From Campylobacter suis (GTDB lineage Bacteria > Campylobacterota > Campylobacteria > Campylobacterales > Campylobacteraceae): DNA of 64,000 nucleotides. Each line of letters opens with the position of its first letter. Position 1 is the first letter of the stretch. Shown here piece by piece: positions 11,946 to 21,230 of the stretch. The DNA lies in NCBI RefSeq assembly GCF_905120475.1, contig NZ_CAJHOE010000001.1:682001-746000 (forward strand), written 5' to 3'. The position numbers were made by a program, and so were the translations under genes. A model generated the notes under the pieces. It was given only the letters and a program-made list of their open reading frames with translations, was not told the origin of the DNA and ran no database searches.

Positions 11946-12524
11946 ATGCAAGATATGCTAACTTCGCTATCCACATATGGATACATAATACTTTTTGTTT
12001 ACACTCTGGGTGGAGGTATGGTTGCTCTAATAGCCGCTGGGATACTCTCACACCTTGGAAAAATGGATCTAGGCGTCAGTATCGCTATAGCCGCCTTTTC
12101 AAACGCTCTTGGCGATATGCTTCTTTTTTATCTTGGTCGATACAACAAAGATATGATACGACCTTACATTAAAAACCATAAGCGCAAATTTGCGTATTCA
12201 TGCATGCTTATGAAAAAACAAGGCGATAAGTTGCTTTTTATCAAAAAGTACATTTATGGATTAAAAACACTTATACCAATAGCCATAGGCTTTACGCCAA
12301 GCTACTCTGTGCAAAAATTTGTTGTAATAAACATTCTTGCCTCCATCGTCTGGGCTTTAGTGGTTGGAATTTCAGCTTATTATATAGGCTCAACTTTTGA
12401 GCAAATTAGCGAATTTTTGGGTGAAAATAGCTGGATTATGCCAGTTTTTATGATGAGCTTAATAGGTGGAATTTACTACTTTTTACATATTGCAACTAGA
12501 AAAAAAACAAAAGGAAAAATATGA
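11946..12524 (+). CDS. DedA family membrane protein
   Basis: A 192-residue inner-membrane protein with the DedA pattern: AAGILSHLG, FSNALGDMLLFYLGRYN (G-D motif) and the membrane-inserting KKYIYGLKTLIPIAIGFTPSY region (family: F.GRFIPG.R). DedA proteins are now viewed as lipid flippases that keep envelope homeostasis and proton motive force. The final ATGA overlaps the start of the DUF945 gene, so the two are coupled. Confidence 0.88.
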   Translation: MQDMLTSLSTYGYIILFVYTLGGGMVALIAAGILSHLGKMDLGVSIAIAAFSNALGDMLLFYLGRYNKDMIRPYIKNHKRKFAYSCMLMKKQGDKLLFIKKYIYGLKTLIPIAIGFTPSYSVQKFVVINILASIVWALVVGISAYYIGSTFEQISEFLGENSWIMPVFMMSLIGGIYYFLHIATRKKTKGKI

Positions 12525-13870
12525 AAAAAATTTTTATATCCATAGGAGTTGCGGCTGCCTTGCTTGCTGGAGGTAACTATTTTGTTAGCCAAAGTGTTGA
12601 GCAAAGCTATAAAAATACACTTAAAAATTTACAAGCTATGGAGGGCGTAAGTATATCAAATGATAGCTATGAGCGAGGTTTTTTAAACTCAAAAGCTAGT
12701 TTTGATATGGAGCTAGATCAGAAAATTTTACCTATTTTAGATGAGAGTTTTGGTGAAAGTGATACAAATAAAGCCTTAAAGATAAATATCAAAAGCGACA
12801 TTAGCAATAATTTATTTTCACTCATAAACGGCTTTAAATCTAGCTCAAGTATTGCTATTTTAAATGGTCAAGCACAAGAAGCACTAAAAGAGGTGTTTGG
12901 CTCAAACATCATCGCAACAGCTCATGCAAAAAGTAGTATATTTGATAGCAAGCAAGATATGAGCATAAATTTAAAAGATATTTCGTTTAAGCAAGATCTA
13001 TCAGAGCTAAAAACACAAGGCGTGAAGCTAGATATAGTGGCGGATAAAACAAAGCTTAGCTCAGGTGCGCTTAGCTTTGATAAAATTTTATTTAGCCAAG
13101 AATCAGATAATTTTATAGAAAATAGCATAAAAATAGAGCTTGAAAAGCTAAACTATGACCTTGCCTATAAAGAGCCTATCGAGTTTAAAGAGATAGAGTA
13201 TAATCTGGCTCCTTATATCTATGACGCAAGTATTAAAAACACAAAAATCACGGTAAATGAAAATGAAGTGCTTCTTTATGACATGAAAGCAAATGGTAAC
13301 TCAAGCTATGGGGATACCAGTAAAACTCTTTTTAACAGCAAAGATATTTTAAGTATAAGCAAGATAAATGTTGGTGGTGTGGAGTTTAAAGAATTTGCGA
13401 TAAAGATGGATATTAAAAATTTACACATACAGAGCGTTAAAAAAATCATCGATGTTTATTCAAATTTAAGCGAAGATGAGTATGAAGTAAATTATGAAAA
13501 ACTTACGCCTGTATTTCTTGAGCTTTCAAAAGCAAAACCAGAGCTAAACTTAAATGAGTTTAGCGTAAAAAATGCAGCGTCAAATAAACTTAATATAACC
13601 ACAAATTTTGCTTTAAAAGAGAGTCCTAAGGATATAAATAGCCTAATGGATACCATAAAATTTGATGGAGTTTTGAGTATTGAGCCAAATATAGCCAGCT
13701 TTTTGTCGCAGTTTCCAGATATCGCCAGCCTTGCTATGATGCTTGAGCAGTTGCAAATTTTAAAAACTGAAAAAGATATACAAAAAATGACATTTAGATT
13801 TGAGCCAAAAGAACAAGACATTATTATAAATGAAGAGCAAAGATTGGGCGATTTACTTCGTGGTTTTTAG
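12521..13870 (+). CDS. YdgA-like DUF945 protein
   Basis: The 449 residues begin with a membrane helix or uncleaved signal (FISIGVAAALLAGGNYFV) and continue as an extended, repetitive beta-rich periplasmic domain, matching the DUF945 (YdgA) family. The YERGFLNSKASFDM segment near residue 45 is typical. No function is established. Coding is clean to a TAG that lies just before a convergent terminator hairpin. Confidence 0.8.
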   Translation: MKKIFISIGVAAALLAGGNYFVSQSVEQSYKNTLKNLQAMEGVSISNDSYERGFLNSKASFDMELDQKILPILDESFGESDTNKALKINIKSDISNNLFSLINGFKSSSSIAILNGQAQEALKEVFGSNIIATAHAKSSIFDSKQDMSINLKDISFKQDLSELKTQGVKLDIVADKTKLSSGALSFDKILFSQESDNFIENSIKIELEKLNYDLAYKEPIEFKEIEYNLAPYIYDASIKNTKITVNENEVLLYDMKANGNSSYGDTSKTLFNSKDILSISKINVGGVEFKEFAIKMDIKNLHIQSVKKIIDVYSNLSEDEYEVNYEKLTPVFLELSKAKPELNLNEFSVKNAASNKLNITTNFALKESPKDINSLMDTIKFDGVLSIEPNIASFLSQFPDIASLAMMLEQLQILKTEKDIQKMTFRFEPKEQDIIINEEQRLGDLLRGF

Positions 13871-13874
13871 GTTA

Positions 13875-13896
13875 AAGTCTAGCCTTGGCTAGACTT
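13875..13896. terminator. Bidirectional terminator-like hairpin
   Basis: Perfect inverted repeat AAGTCTAGCC-TT-GGCTAGACTT in the 31 bases between two convergent genes. Its left flank is GGTTA and right flank TCTTAATT; no long T tract, but the symmetric position between two stops supports shared termination. Confidence 0.6.
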
Positions 13897-13901
13897 CTTA
13901 A

Positions 13902-14441
13902 TTATTTAACTTCATAAAATTTTAGTAAAACTTTATCTGGCAAACGCACAGCGTAGCAGACAAATATCGCACGCTCCATCCACTTATATTTCGCATCATA
14001 AGTCTCAAACTTAGTCACAGTCGCAAAATAGACATGTTTTGGATCTACTATCTTGCCTTTAGCTGCCTCTTTTGCCACTTCTGGGTCTGTGATATGGCGC
14101 ATGCCTGAGTTATCGATGTAAATTTGCGCGCCATCATCAAGTTTTATCGCATATCTTGCCGTAAGCTCAGTCAGTCCATCAGGTCTAACGACTTGACTAT
14201 CTACGCCATACGGAAGCACTTCTCCATTTAACTTTCCGCTTACTTTTCCACTTTTTATGTAAATAAGCCTGCGAAGCCCATGTTCGCTATCTTGACCCAC
14301 GACAAGTGGCTTTTCAACCTCTATATCTATCATAAACGCAAGCTCTAAACGTGATTCGTTCACATCTTTTGCTGAAATTTCATTAGCGTTTAACATGCTA
14401 AAACCAAACAAGACCAAAATGGCAACTAGAATTTTCTTCAT
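13902..14441 (-). CDS. Secreted DUF3237 (UPF0311) family protein
   Basis: The 179 residues have a clear Sec signal peptide (MKKILVAILVLFGFSMLNANE) followed by a DUF3237 domain: GLRRLIYIKSGKVSGKLNGEVLPYGVDSQVVRPDGLTELTARY is split over residues 60-100, then LDDGAQIYIDNSGMRH and the C-terminal YFATVTKFET and KWMERAIFVCYAVR. The domain has no known activity. Most members I recall are cytoplasmic, so an exported version is a little unusual. It is a single gene with its own upstream region, between DUF945 and htpG. Confidence 0.82.
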   Translation of the reverse strand: MKKILVAILVLFGFSMLNANEISAKDVNESRLELAFMIDIEVEKPLVVGQDSEHGLRRLIYIKSGKVSGKLNGEVLPYGVDSQVVRPDGLTELTARYAIKLDDGAQIYIDNSGMRHITDPEVAKEAAKGKIVDPKHVYFATVTKFETYDAKYKWMERAIFVCYAVRLPDKVLLKFYEVK

Positions 14442-14629
14442 CTTATTTCCTATTAAAAAAAGTAAATATATTTTTTAATATTAGAGTAAGAATAATAAAA
14501 TTTAGCTGAAAAATTGAATTTAAATTACAAAAAATTTACAATAAATCATACAAATCTCATAAATATTGCGAAAATAGTGCAAGTTGTTAATGTAGCGCTT
14601 TAAAATAAGGATTTGGGTTTTATGTATAA

Positions 14630-14656
14630 TTTTGCACCCCAAAATAGGGTGCAAAA
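14630..14656 (-). terminator. Hairpin downstream of htpG
   Basis: Ten-base-pair inverted repeat TTTTGCACCC with GGGTGCAAAA, seven-base loop, starting four bases after the htpG stop on the minus strand. The following bases are AT-rich but not a clean T run, so it is a likely but not certain terminator. Confidence 0.5.
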
Positions 14657-14660
14657 TTTG

Positions 14661-16523
14661 CTATATAGCCTTTATCATCACTTTTGTAAGTAGCTTACTA
14701 AACTCAGCCACATCGTCAATCTGCATGCCCTCATTTATCTTAGCCATATCCAAAAGCAAGCGCGACACATCGTTTGTCATAAGCTCATTTGCTTCAAGTT
14801 TGGCAAAAATTTCATGCCCTGCGTTTATTTCAAGGATAGGCTTGATCTTTGGCAGGTCGCTTTGACCCATTTGCTTAAGCATAGCCTGCATAGCATAGTC
14901 TGGATCGTTTTTGTCATAAATCAGCACCGCTGGCGAGTCACTAAGACGAGAGCTAACGCGCACATCTTTAACATCATCTTTTAAAATTTCACGCATTTTA
15001 ACAAGCGTGCTAGCCACCTTACTCTCATCGGCCTTTGCTTGCTCTTCATCGGCTTTTATCTCATCATTTATATCAGCGTGTGAGATTGACTTTATCGGAG
15101 TTTTGTCAAACTCATTTACCATAGGCATTACGATAGTGTCTATTTCCTCGCTCATTATCAAAACTTCGATGTCATTTTTCTTGAAATTTTCAAGCAGCGG
15201 TGAGTTGCGAAGCATATTTTCGTTATTTCCACTTATGTAGTATATGCTTTTTTGATCCTCTTTCATCGCCTCTTTATACTCTTTTAGACTCACAAGTCCG
15301 TCGCGTTTGCTTGATTTAAACATCACAAGATCAAGGATCTGCTCTTTTTCAGCGCCAAAGCCGTAAAGCCCCTCTTTGATGACTTTGCCAAAAAGTATGT
15401 AAAATTTTATGTATTTTTCACGATCTTTCTCTTTTAGTTTGGCAAGTTCGCCCAGAATTTTCTTAACGCTTTGCTCTTTTACACTTCGCATTATCGCATT
15501 TTCTTGTAAAATTTCACGGCTTACGTTAAGCGGTAAGTCCTCTACATCGATAACCCCGCGCACAAATCGCAAGAACGGAGGCAACAGCTCTTTCGCGTCA
15601 TCTGTAATAAACACGCGCTTTACATAGAGCTTCACACCGCTTTGATAATCCACTCTAAACATATCAAACGGCTCTGTGCTAGGCACATAAAATAGGGTGC
15701 TATACTCTATCTTACCCTCAGCCTTTGTGTGAATGTGAAGGAGTGGGTCGGTGCTATCGTGTGAAATTTGCTTGTAAAAGTCGTTGTACTCTTGCTCTTT
15801 TAGACCAGATTTATTCATACGCCAAAGCGCACTTGCTTTGTTTATCTGTGTATTTTTACTCTCATAGCTTCCCTCTTTTTCGCCGTCTTTTGGCGCGACA
15901 TACTCGCTTTTATCCATAAAAATTGGGTATGGGATATGATTTGAGTACTTTTTGATGATACCCTCCACGCGCCACTCATCAGCAAACTCATCGTCGTTTA
16001 AGTGTAAAACAATGGTAGTGCCGTGAGTCTCTTTGCTGGCGGGAGCGATAGTGTAGCTTTTAGCGTCTGAGCTCCACACAAAAGCTTCATCGCTTAGTGC
16101 TTTGCTGCTCGTTACTTCGATACTTGAAGCCACCATAAAAGCCGAATAAAAGCCCACACCAAACTGTCCGATGAGCGAGCTGTCTTTTTTAGCATCACCG
16201 CTTAAGCTTTGCAAAAAGCCCTTTGTTCCGCTTCTTGCTATCGTGCCAAGGTTGCTTATAAGATCATCTTTGCTCATACCGATACCGTTATCGCTGATGA
16301 TTAAGCTCTTTTTTTCTTTATCAAAGCTTATGTTGATGCGCGGTGTGTAGGCAAGGCTTTTGTAAGCTTCATCTGTTAAACAAAGATAGTTTAGCTTATC
16401 CAGTGCGTCGCTTGCGTTTGAGATAAGCTCGCGTAAAAATATCTCTTTGTTTGAATAAAGCGAGTGAATCATCAAATTTAACAGATCATTCACTTCGGTT
16501 TGAAACTCAAATTTATCTGCCAT
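14661..16523 (-). CDS. htpG: Chaperone HtpG (bacterial Hsp90)
   Basis: ATP-dependent cytosolic chaperone. The 620 residues show the GHKL ATPase motifs [13 protein letters not shown] (about 33-45), DNGIGM (about 80), and [13 protein letters not shown] (about 119-131), then the middle domain and dimerisation domain; no charged linker of the eukaryotic type. Start follows AAAAGGATAG. It is the last gene on the minus-strand run ctpA to htpG. A CIRCE-like operator 20-50 bases upstream suggests heat-shock control separate from crcB. Confidence 0.97.
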   Translation of the reverse strand: MADKFEFQTEVNDLLNLMIHSLYSNKEIFLRELISNASDALDKLNYLCLTDEAYKSLAYTPRINISFDKEKKSLIISDNGIGMSKDDLISNLGTIARSGTKGFLQSLSGDAKKDSSLIGQFGVGFYSAFMVASSIEVTSSKALSDEAFVWSSDAKSYTIAPASKETHGTTIVLHLNDDEFADEWRVEGIIKKYSNHIPYPIFMDKSEYVAPKDGEKEGSYESKNTQINKASALWRMNKSGLKEQEYNDFYKQISHDSTDPLLHIHTKAEGKIEYSTLFYVPSTEPFDMFRVDYQSGVKLYVKRVFITDDAKELLPPFLRFVRGVIDVEDLPLNVSREILQENAIMRSVKEQSVKKILGELAKLKEKDREKYIKFYILFGKVIKEGLYGFGAEKEQILDLVMFKSSKRDGLVSLKEYKEAMKEDQKSIYYISGNNENMLRNSPLLENFKKNDIEVLIMSEEIDTIVMPMVNEFDKTPIKSISHADINDEIKADEEQAKADESKVASTLVKMREILKDDVKDVRVSSRLSDSPAVLIYDKNDPDYAMQAMLKQMGQSDLPKIKPILEINAGHEIFAKLEANELMTNDVSRLLLDMAKINEGMQIDDVAEFSKLLTKVMIKAI

Positions 16524-16543
16524 TTTTCTATCCTTTTAAAAAA

Positions 16544-16574
16544 TTTTAGCACATTATAGCGTATTGTGCTAAAA
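16544..16574 (-). promoter_or_regulatory. CIRCE-like operator (or terminator) upstream of htpG
   Basis: On the minus strand, TTAGCAC and GTGCTAA are separated by exactly 13 bases, the spacing in the HrcA operator CIRCE (TTAGCACTC-N9-GAGTGCTAA); seven of nine bases match in each arm. A TATAAT lies in the spacer and could be the -10 element of htpG. The perfect extended arms (TTTTAGCACA/TGTGCTAAAA) are followed by six T, so the same hairpin could also end crcB transcription. Confidence 0.6.
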
Positions 16575-16617
16575 TAAATTTTAAAGTTGATAGTAAGTAT
16601 ATCAATGTTTGAAAAAT

Positions 16618-16965
16618 TTAACTAAAAACGACAATACCAACATAGCAAGCAAGTAGTGATAAAATAACATTGGTGAGAATATTTAAGATGGCAAGAAAAG
16701 GCGATGTTGAAAACAGGGCAATGCTTTGATATGAAAAAGCTGAAAATGTAGTAAAGCCACCAAGAATGCCAACAACCAAAAATGTTTTTGCATTTTGTGA
16801 TAAATTTAAAGCCAAAATTGCACCTATGGCAAAACTGCCAAGTATATTTACAAGCAGTGTTGAAAATGGAAAAAGTGTTGAAAACTTTGAAAGCGCAACG
16901 CCAAGCAAACTTCTACAAATAGCACCGATAAATCCACCAAAACCTACTAAAACAAGCTCAAGCAT
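16618..16965 (-). CDS. crcB: Fluoride exporter CrcB/Fluc
   Basis: Dimeric fluoride channel of the inner membrane. The 115 residues have four hydrophobic helices and the family motifs GGFIGAICRSLL (residues 9-20), PFSTLLVNILGSFAIG (33-48; family P.GTL.VN..G.F..G) and GILGGFTTFSAFSYQS (69-84). It appears as a single gene copy that could form an antiparallel homodimer. The ATG shares one base with the plsC stop (TAATG). No fluoride riboswitch was seen upstream. Confidence 0.93.
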   Translation of the reverse strand: MLELVLVGFGGFIGAICRSLLGVALSKFSTLFPFSTLLVNILGSFAIGAILALNLSQNAKTFLVVGILGGFTTFSAFSYQSIALFSTSPFLAILNILTNVILSLLACYVGIVVFS

Positions 16966-17654
16966 TAGTTTATATCAGTTTTTTGACGCTCGATATCAAG
17001 TACGGCTTGCATTTTGCTACGAGTATTTTCCAACCAAGACTCATCACTGCGATCTATCTGATTTAGATATATAACTTTGATTTTTCCATTTTTAAAGCTA
17101 AATTTTTTAGCATCCATAATATCGCTTCCAACTACAACAACAGACTGAACTTTTAAGTCAAGTTTATCAGCTATAACCTTTGCACCACTTTGAAATTTAA
17201 GAAGTTTGTTGCCTTTAGCACGCGTTCCTTCGGGAAATATAGCTATAACGCGGTCATTTTCTATGCGATCTTTTGCCTCTTTTAGCAAATTTACTATTGC
17301 TCTTGGATTTGAGCGATCTACAGGAAGCATTTTTGGTATACTTAAAATTTTGCCTATGATGGGAATATCGCCGATCTCTTTTTTGGCTACCCAACAGAGG
17401 TTTTTGGGGTAAATTTCTTCTAAAACTACGATATCAAGCATGCTTTTATGGTTTATCATTATCATTTGCGTATCAGGTTTTGGCTCGCCTACAACTTCGA
17501 TACTATAAAAGCCGAGCCAGCGTTGAGTTTTTGCCCAAAAACGGCGAACTGCGTGAATTTTAGAACTAAAAAGCCACATCAAAAATACAACCATAACCAC
17601 GCTAATAACAAACTCAATAGCGTAATAAAATGCCTTAATTCTTGATAATATCAT
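16965..17654 (-). CDS. plsC: 1-acylglycerol-3-phosphate O-acyltransferase
   Basis: Acylates lysophosphatidic acid to phosphatidic acid at the inner membrane. The 229 residues have one or two N-terminal helices, the catalytic NHKSMLD box (H..., family NHxxxxD, about residues 67-73), the K-x-P-like MLPVDRSNPR block, and FPEGTRAKG (about 138-146). It starts 20 bases inside the upstream gene for the SH3 protein, and crcB follows with a one-base overlap. Confidence 0.94.
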   Translation of the reverse strand: MILSRIKAFYYAIEFVISVVMVVFLMWLFSSKIHAVRRFWAKTQRWLGFYSIEVVGEPKPDTQMIMINHKSMLDIVVLEEIYPKNLCWVAKKEIGDIPIIGKILSIPKMLPVDRSNPRAIVNLLKEAKDRIENDRVIAIFPEGTRAKGNKLLKFQSGAKVIADKLDLKVQSVVVVGSDIMDAKKFSFKNGKIKVIYLNQIDRSDESWLENTRSKMQAVLDIERQKTDIN

Positions 17655-18903
17655 CTTTTTTTACCCAGCCTATTTTACCATCTGTAAATAAAATTTTATA
17701 ATAATCTGTTCGCTCATTTAGTATCTCAATACTTTCGCTAGTCGTAGATGTATAAAAGATCGTGGATTTTGTAGTTGGTAAGATTTTCACACTTGCATTT
17801 GGCTTTAGCGTACCTTTGCTAAATGGGTTATATGAGTATATACTGGCTGCAACAAAAAGTGCTGTAGCTATAAAGTAACTGACCTTTCTTCGCACGACTG
17901 AAAGCACTAAAAATAGTGCCGAAAAACCGTAAAGAACGATATTTTTATAGGTAATAAATTCACTTTGTTTTGGGTTTAGTCCAATTTGCGTACTAACATC
18001 ATCATCTTCAACACTTACTGGCAGAGAAAAACTCTCAAATTTTGAGCTTTTAAGGTTATAATAACTAAAATCAAGCGAGTTTTTATTAGGCTTAAAAACA
18101 GCAAAAAAGTAACCACTCTGGTTTGCAAAATCACCCGCAACATTATCTATACCTTGTTTTAGCAGCGTTTTATCAGGTAAATTAAACGATGCAAGATCAA
18201 CATTTTTAGCATCCATCTCGACTATCATTATAAGGCTAGTTTCATCAAATTTGGTTGTTTTAAATTTTTTAACAACCAAGCTATCAGCCACAACACCAGA
18301 AAAATCGCTCCTAGCTCGCAAGTCTTTAAATTTTGGCAAAAATAGATTCATCGTGCCACTATGATATATCTCACCATTTCGCTTTAAATTTAGCTCTATC
18401 TTTGTAGATTTTGCATCTTCATTTTTGCCTTGTAAAAAAAACAGAGCGACATAGCTACCATCACTTTGTTTTACCCACTCGGTATTTTTAGGATTTAGCC
18501 ATTTAACATTACTCTCATCAACTTTAGTTTCAAAGATGTATTCAAGCTCACTTTGAGGATTAACACTAAGTTTTAACTCAAAAATTTCTCCAACAAAGAC
18601 ACTTTTTGGAATGCTTACGGTTTTTAGTGTCACTTCGCGCTTTTTAACAGTTTCATAAACTTGAGAATCAGGCAAATTTAGATACTGCTCGTCCGTGGGG
18701 GCGATATTTTTTAGTTGTTCAGCAGAGACACCGATACCCATTTTTCTTTGCATATTGCGCTCAAGCATGGCATCATTTTGTCTTTTTTTGTTCTCATCTT
18801 GGGAGTTTTTATTAACAAATTTATCTTCTCTGGGCTCGTCAAAAATACTTGGTTCAGCATGCAAACTAAGTGCGAGAAGCAGGGCACTTAATAGTTTTAA
18901 CAA
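17635..18903 (-). CDS. Periplasmic/membrane protein with C-terminal SH3-like domain
   Basis: The 422 residues start with a signal peptide (LLSALLLALSLHA), then a large beta-rich periplasmic region (about 60-310), two hydrophobic helices (about 320-358), and a C-terminal bacterial SH3-like domain (about 365-422, SVKILPTTKSTIFYTS and GWVKKDDIIK). Function is unknown; the layout suggests an envelope protein with the SH3 domain near the membrane. TTG is the start codon and overlaps the purQ stop as TTGTTAA. It holds the same place, purQ to plsC, in C. jejuni. Confidence 0.78.
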   Translation of the reverse strand: MLKLLSALLLALSLHAEPSIFDEPREDKFVNKNSQDENKKRQNDAMLERNMQRKMGIGVSAEQLKNIAPTDEQYLNLPDSQVYETVKKREVTLKTVSIPKSVFVGEIFELKLSVNPQSELEYIFETKVDESNVKWLNPKNTEWVKQSDGSYVALFFLQGKNEDAKSTKIELNLKRNGEIYHSGTMNLFLPKFKDLRARSDFSGVVADSLVVKKFKTTKFDETSLIMIVEMDAKNVDLASFNLPDKTLLKQGIDNVAGDFANQSGYFFAVFKPNKNSLDFSYYNLKSSKFESFSLPVSVEDDDVSTQIGLNPKQSEFITYKNIVLYGFSALFLVLSVVRRKVSYFIATALFVAASIYSYNPFSKGTLKPNASVKILPTTKSTIFYTSTTSESIEILNERTDYYKILFTDGKIGWVKKDDIIKN

Positions 18904-19562
18904 ACTAACCCCTTAAGCATTTTAAGTCCATCATCTGAGTATAAAATTTTCTCACAAGCACGCTCAGGATGTGGCATAAGACCAAAAATTTTCTTGCTCT
19001 CATCGCAAATGCCGGCTATATTATCAACTGAGCCATTTAGGTTTATCTCCGTGCCGTTTTCATCGCAATACTTTAACAAAACCTGCTCATTATCATATAG
19101 TTTTTTAAGTGTATTAGCGTCAGTAAAGTAGTTACCTTCGCCGTGTGCAACTGGTATATTAACTATGTCGCCAACACTTAAGTTTGACAGAAATTTATTT
19201 GAGTTTGAAATGACCTTTAGTGGCTGGTACTTTGAAATAAAACTCATGGTCTCATTTCTCCTCATCGCACCTGGCAAAAGCCCAAGCTCAAGCAACATTT
19301 GAAAGCCGTTGCAAATACCAAGTATATATCCACCGCGTTTTGCATGCTGCATGACTGCTTTCATGGCTGGTGAAAATTTTGCTATCGCAGCCGTTCGTAG
19401 ATAATCTCCATAGCTAAAACCACCAGGTAGCACTACAAGATCGGCATTTATATGCTCATCTTTATGCCAGATAATTTGCGTTTGGCAACCAAGCATCTTA
19501 AAAGCATAAGAGGTATCTGTTTCGCAGTTTGTGCCAGGAAAAAGAAGTATAGCTACTTTCAT
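18897..19562 (-). CDS. purQ: Phosphoribosylformylglycinamidine synthase, glutaminase subunit
   Basis: Delivers ammonia from glutamine to PurL in purine synthesis. The 221 residues form a class I glutamine amidotransferase with the nucleophile Cys84 in GICNGFQ and the His198/Glu200 pair in PHPERA. It overlaps purS by four bases (ATGA), so PurS and PurQ are made together; both form a complex with PurL, which is not in this window. Confidence 0.96.
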   Translation of the reverse strand: MKVAILLFPGTNCETDTSYAFKMLGCQTQIIWHKDEHINADLVVLPGGFSYGDYLRTAAIAKFSPAMKAVMQHAKRGGYILGICNGFQMLLELGLLPGAMRRNETMSFISKYQPLKVISNSNKFLSNLSVGDIVNIPVAHGEGNYFTDANTLKKLYDNEQVLLKYCDENGTEINLNGSVDNIAGICDESKKIFGLMPHPERACEKILYSDDGLKMLKGLVC

Positions 19563-19795
19563 AGTACTATCTCATAATCTTCAATAACAGTATTTGCAAG
19601 AAGCTCTTCACACATCGTCTCAAGCTGCTTTTTAGCATCATCTTTTGTTAAAGCCTCGATATTTAAAACGATTTGCTTGCCTATCCTAACTTCTGATACA
19701 TTACTAAAGCCAAGTGAGCCAAGCGCATGCTCAGTAGCTTTACCAGCTGGGTCAAGAACGCCATTTTTTAGTGAGATATTTATAACTGCTTTCAT
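19559..19795 (-). CDS. purS: Phosphoribosylformylglycinamidine synthase subunit PurS
   Basis: Small bridging subunit of the three-part FGAM synthase. The 78 residues match PurS throughout: GVLDPAGKATEHALGSLGF and VRIGKQIVLN in the first half and the LLANTVIEDYEI tail. It lies only 15 bases after the ctpA stop. In C. jejuni purC sits between ctpA and purS; here there is no room for it. Confidence 0.95.
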   Translation of the reverse strand: MKAVINISLKNGVLDPAGKATEHALGSLGFSNVSEVRIGKQIVLNIEALTKDDAKKQLETMCEELLANTVIEDYEIVL

Positions 19796-19810
19796 TTTTA
19801 GCCTTTAAAT

Positions 19811-21100
19811 TTATTTCCTAATCTGCAAAACTTTTATCACATCAACAGCACTTTTTAGCTGAATATCATCATTTAGTTTTTTGGTCGTTATAAGCTCTTT
19901 TTCATCTTTTTTCTCTTCAGTTTTGTTTGCTTCTGCTGTAGTTGGAGCTAGTTTTTCAAGCTCACCTTGCAGATGTGCTTTAAGCTCACTCTCTTTTATG
20001 CTAAACGCATCCTTATCATTTTGAGGAACTTTACCAGGATAAACTATAACATCTGGAGTAACGCCAACAGCTTGTATGCTTTTGCCACTAGGTAAATAGT
20101 AGCGTGCAATAGTAAGCTTTATAGCCTCTTTTTCATCAACTGGCAATATCACCTGAACACTACCCTTGCCAAATGTATTCTCCCCAACTACCACACCGCG
20201 CTTGACATCTTGAAGTGCACCGCTGACTATCTCGCTAGCACTTGCACTTCCGCCATTCACTAAAACAACAAGTGGAAGCTTTGTTATGGTATTTGATTTA
20301 CTTGCTTTAAATTCTGAATTTTCAGCATTATCTCTACCTTTTTGCGAAACTATAATGCCATCATCAACAAAGAGATCAACCAAACCTACAGCTTGATTTA
20401 AAAGACCTCCTGGGTTATTTCTAAGATCAAGAACTATGCCTTTTACCTTTGGATGTTTTTTTATAAATTCGCTAGCCTTACTAACTACATTTTTATCAAA
20501 ATTTGTGACACGAAGATATAAAATTTCCTCATTTTCTATAATCTTTGCATAGACTGACTCGACTTTTATTATATCTCTTATGATATTTAAATCAAATGGC
20601 TTTTGTTCACCCTTTCTAACGATAGTTATCGTAATAGGAGTCTTTGGCTTGCCTCTCATCTTGCTAACAGCCTCATCCATGGTGACTCCCATAGTAGCAT
20701 TACCATCTATGCGAAGTATAATGTCGCCAGCCTTTACGCCAGCTTTATCGGCAGGAGTCCCTTCTATTGGAGAGATGACAGTTAGCGCACCATCTTTCAT
20801 GCCAACAGTAATGCCAAGTCCGCCAAATTCTCCGCTTGTTTGCACCTGCATATCCTTAAATGACTTTTCATTTAAAAATGCACTATGAGCGTCTAAATTT
20901 TGCATTAACCCAGCGATAGCCTTATCTATAATCTCTTTAAATTTTATATCATCAACATAATATCTTTCAACTGTGTTTATCGTTTTATTTAACTTTGCCA
21001 GTGCCTCAATCCTTGCGCTAGTATCATTACTTGCAGCAAAAAGTGTAGTAGAAAATGAAAGCGCTAAAAACCCACTCACAATAAAATTCATTTTTTTCAA
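19811..21100 (-). CDS. ctpA: C-terminal processing serine protease, S41 family
   Basis: Periplasmic tail-specific protease. The 429 residues have a signal peptide (NFIVSGFLALSFSTTLFA), a PDZ domain (about 90-175, GGLGITVGMKDG) and a catalytic S41 core with the serine in NGGSASASE and the lysine in TFGKGSVQ, then a Lys/Glu-rich tail. TTG at 21100 is chosen because AGGAG lies six bases before it, whereas the ATG three codons on would be too far from that site. A likely -10 element lies at 21119-21124; clpB diverges from the same spacer. Confidence 0.94.
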   Translation of the reverse strand: MKKMNFIVSGFLALSFSTTLFAASNDTSARIEALAKLNKTINTVERYYVDDIKFKEIIDKAIAGLMQNLDAHSAFLNEKSFKDMQVQTSGEFGGLGITVGMKDGALTVISPIEGTPADKAGVKAGDIILRIDGNATMGVTMDEAVSKMRGKPKTPITITIVRKGEQKPFDLNIIRDIIKVESVYAKIIENEEILYLRVTNFDKNVVSKASEFIKKHPKVKGIVLDLRNNPGGLLNQAVGLVDLFVDDGIIVSQKGRDNAENSEFKASKSNTITKLPLVVLVNGGSASASEIVSGALQDVKRGVVVGENTFGKGSVQVILPVDEKEAIKLTIARYYLPSGKSIQAVGVTPDVIVYPGKVPQNDKDAFSIKESELKAHLQGELEKLAPTTAEANKTEEKKDEKELITTKKLNDDIQLKSAVDVIKVLQIRK

Positions 21101-21118
21101 AAACCACTCCTAAAATCA

Positions 21119-21124
21119 ATTATA
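21119..21124 (-). promoter_or_regulatory. Probable -10 element of ctpA
   Basis: TATAAT on the minus strand, 19 bases before the TTG start of ctpA; no good -35 is visible, as is common in Campylobacter sigma-70 promoters. Confidence 0.4.
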
Positions 21125-21230
21125 AAGTTGTATATTTTAGTAGTTTTTGCCTAAAAATAGGATAAATTTTCAAATTTTATCACTATAAATTTAAATTCAT
21201 CAATAGATATAAATTAATTTTTTTAATAAA

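Noticed and set aside
14622-14640. TGTATAAT on the plus strand, an extended -10 pattern
   Set aside because: It points into the 3' end of htpG with no plus-strand gene, and its start point would fall in the hairpin; chance is likely in this AT-rich spacer.
16618-17654. Possible fluoride riboswitch for crcB
   Set aside because: crcB starts one base inside plsC and has no untranslated leader where a riboswitch could sit.
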